Source of the DNA: an uncultured Eubacteriales bacterium
GTDB lineage: Bacteria; Bacillota; Clostridia; Christensenellales; CAG-138
DNA: 6,521 nt
Direction: 5' to 3'
Assembly: GCA_900542615.1 (NCBI GenBank)
Contig: UQOG01000110.1
Span: 1 to 6,521, forward strand
Position 1 is the stretch's first letter; the number at the start of each line of letters is the position of its first letter. The translations under genes were made by a program, and so were the position numbers. Below, in pieces: positions 5,588-6,521 of the stretch. The notes under the pieces are model-generated. The model worked only from the letters and a program-made list of their open reading frames with translations. It had not been told where the DNA came from and did not search any database.

Positions 5588-5599
5588 CAATGCTATAGT
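5571..5599 (+). promoter_or_regulatory. Sigma-A promoter of the DUF134-NifX gene
   Basis: A perfect TTGACA (5571-5576), a 17-base spacer and TATAGT (5594-5599, 5 of 6). Transcription should start near 5606, leaving a leader of about 27 bases that carries the Shine-Dalgarno AAGGAG at 5620-5625. A promoter this strong, embedded in a palindrome, suggests a gene that is repressed by default. Confidence 0.9.
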
Positions 5600-5632
5600 A
5601 AACCCACAAAAACCCGAGGAAGGAGAGAGCCC

Positions 5633-6436
5633 ATGCCTAGGCCCATTCGATGCAGGCGAATCTGTGAGTTGCCCCGGAACGTCGCCTTCGGCCCGATGGG
5701 CAAGCAGGCGGAAAAGGGGATCGTGATGGGTGTGGATGAGTTTGAGAGCATCCGCCTGATCGACCTAGAAGGCCTCACCCAGGAAGCCTGCGCCGCCCAG
5801 ATGGGGGTAGGGCGCACCACAGCCCAGGCCATTTATGGCAGCGCCCGGCGAAAATTGGCCCAATGCCTGGTGGAAGGTATGGCGCTCACCATCCATGGGG
5901 GAGATTATGTACTGTGCCAGGGGGATGCGCCAGGCTGCGGCCGGGGCTGCCGGCAGGGCCGGCGGTGCGGCTACAGGCACGGCGCGGATGCAACCAAAAC
6001 AGAACGCTTTGAGGAGGAAACAACCATGCGGATCGCGGTAACCTATGAGGACGGGAAGGTATTTCAGCACTTTGGACATACGGAACAGTTCAAGCTCTAC
6101 GACGTGGAAGAAGGCCAGGTAAAAGCCACTGAGGTAATAAGCACCGACGGCAACGGCCATGGAGCCCTGGCGCGGTTTTTACAGGAACACAAGGTGGACA
6201 CCCTGATTTGCGGGGGCATCGGCGGCGGCGCCCAACAGGCCCTTGCCTTGGCGGGGATCAACCTGTACGGCGGCGTGAAGGGGGACGCGGACCAGGCGGT
6301 AGCGGATCTGTTGGCCGAGCAGCTGGCCTATGACCCCCAGGCCCGGTGCGACCATCACGACCATGCCCACGGGGCGGACCATGATTGCCATGGCCACGGC
6401 CATACCTGCGGCGGCCATTGCGGCGCCCACGAATAA
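5633..6436 (+). CDS. DUF134 helix-turn-helix / NifX-type cofactor-binding fusion protein
   Basis: One 267-residue frame joins two families that usually occur as separate proteins. Residues 1-97 are DUF134 (UPF0251): RPIRCRRIC, then VDEFESIRLIDLEGLTQ and a helix-turn-helix (about 48-78, EACAAQMGVGRTTAQAIYGS, then ARRKLA), so DNA binding is expected. Residues 98-131 are a linker with Cys102, Cys106 and Cys112; Cys95 lies just before it. Residues 132-238 are a NifX/NifB C-terminal type domain (dinitrogenase iron-molybdenum cofactor family): MRIAVTYEDGKVFQHFGHTEQF, ICGGIGGGAQQAL. Residues 239-267 are a metal-binding tail with 10 His and 4 Cys in 29 residues. The main start at 5633 follows AAGGAG with 7-base spacing. 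No nitrogenase genes are nearby, and such proteins in Clostridia are not tied to nitrogen fixation; a role in Fe-S or Mo-cluster handling or sensing is inferred. A second start at 6026 could release the NifX part alone. Confidence 0.92.
   Translation: MPRPIRCRRICELPRNVAFGPMGKQAEKGIVMGVDEFESIRLIDLEGLTQEACAAQMGVGRTTAQAIYGSARRKLAQCLVEGMALTIHGGDYVLCQGDAPGCGRGCRQGRRCGYRHGADATKTERFEEETTMRIAVTYEDGKVFQHFGHTEQFKLYDVEEGQVKATEVISTDGNGHGALARFLQEHKVDTLICGGIGGGAQQALALAGINLYGGVKGDADQAVADLLAEQLAYDPQARCDHHDHAHGADHDCHGHGHTCGGHCGAHE
6012..6028 (+). promoter_or_regulatory. Internal ribosome binding site and in-frame ATG at the domain junction
   Basis: AGGAGG (6012-6017) stands 8 bases before an ATG at 6026-6028, which is codon 132 of the fusion gene. 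The ATG begins exactly where stand-alone NifX-like proteins begin (M-R/K-IAVTYEDG). Initiation here would give a free 136-residue protein. The site is as good as those in front of the other genes in the window, and in related genomes it may be the start of a separate gene. Confidence 0.7.
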
Positions 6437-6521
6437 AAGGGGATCCGATTTTCGCAGCGCCCCGGGGGGGCGGCGGGCGCGCGCAGCGCGCATAAAGCAG
6501 GGGGCAGGGGGCCCGAAGGGC
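6437..6521 (+). other. G-rich, gene-free 3' stretch with hairpins, cut by the window edge
   Basis: After the TAA at 6434-6436 no coding region is visible. The stretch holds a run of seven G at 6464-6470, a GCGCGC hairpin (6477-6482 with 6486-6491, 3-base loop), two GGGGG runs, and a final GCCC-GAA-GGGC hairpin at 6511-6521 that touches the window end. The last may be the start of the terminator for the DUF134-NifX gene; the T-tract needed to say so would lie outside. Confidence 0.4.

Noticed and set aside
5633..6436. Nitrogen-fixation gene (nifX or nifB proper)
   Set aside because: Only the small cofactor-binding domain is present. There is no radical-SAM NifB part and no nif gene nearby; stand-alone domains of this family are widespread in non-fixing anaerobes.

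Overview
The window looks like chromosomal DNA from a GC-rich, low-motility-of-content Firmicute of the class Clostridia, perhaps an Oscillospiraceae-like gut lineage. The reasons are strong AGGAGG-type ribosome binding sites in front of every gene, clear sigma-A promoters (TTGACA/TATAAT type, 17-bp spacers), the Firmicute-typical lon-engB gene pair, and a DUF134/NifX-type gene of the kind common in anaerobic Clostridia. The genus cannot be fixed from the sequence alone. Nothing points to a phage, plasmid, IS element, CRISPR array, tRNA or rRNA.

Layout. Positions 1-186 hold the tail of an unseen upstream transcription unit: a perfect 12-bp terminator stem at 51-88, then a GC-rich non-coding stretch with two further hairpins. 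At 187-1102 two small uncharacterised genes are transcribed divergently from a 100-bp shared control region: a 94-residue helical protein on the minus strand and a 176-residue Gly/Met/Pro/Asn-rich protein on the plus strand. At 1103-1254 lies a strong sigma-A promoter and a leader hairpin. It drives lon (1255-3648, complete ATP-dependent protease) and engB (3662-4321, ribosome-assembly GTPase), which are 13 bp apart. Two tandem sigma-A-like promoters are embedded in the last codons of engB. They precede a double zinc-ribbon protein with a very acidic tail (4368-4763) and a calcineurin-type metallophosphoesterase (4811-5503). A textbook terminator at 5528-5559 closes this unit.

The last unit (5568-6436) has a perfect TTGACA promoter whose -35 box lies inside a near-perfect 20-bp palindrome. 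It drives one open reading frame that joins a DUF134 helix-turn-helix domain to a NifX/NifB-type Fe-Mo-cluster-binding domain with a Cys/His-rich tail. An internal Shine-Dalgarno and ATG sit exactly at the domain junction, so one message may give both a fused regulator-sensor and a free NifX-like protein. The final 85 bp are G-rich, without a gene, and end on a short hairpin cut by the window edge.

Working together: lon and engB are protein quality control and large-subunit assembly genes. The zinc-ribbon and phosphoesterase genes can be co-transcribed with them or expressed separately from the internal promoters. The DUF134-NifX unit is independent, looks self-regulated, and is probably metal- or Fe-S-related. 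The observations most worth a second look are the fusion with its internal start, the palindromic operator, the engB-embedded promoters and the twin zinc ribbons.
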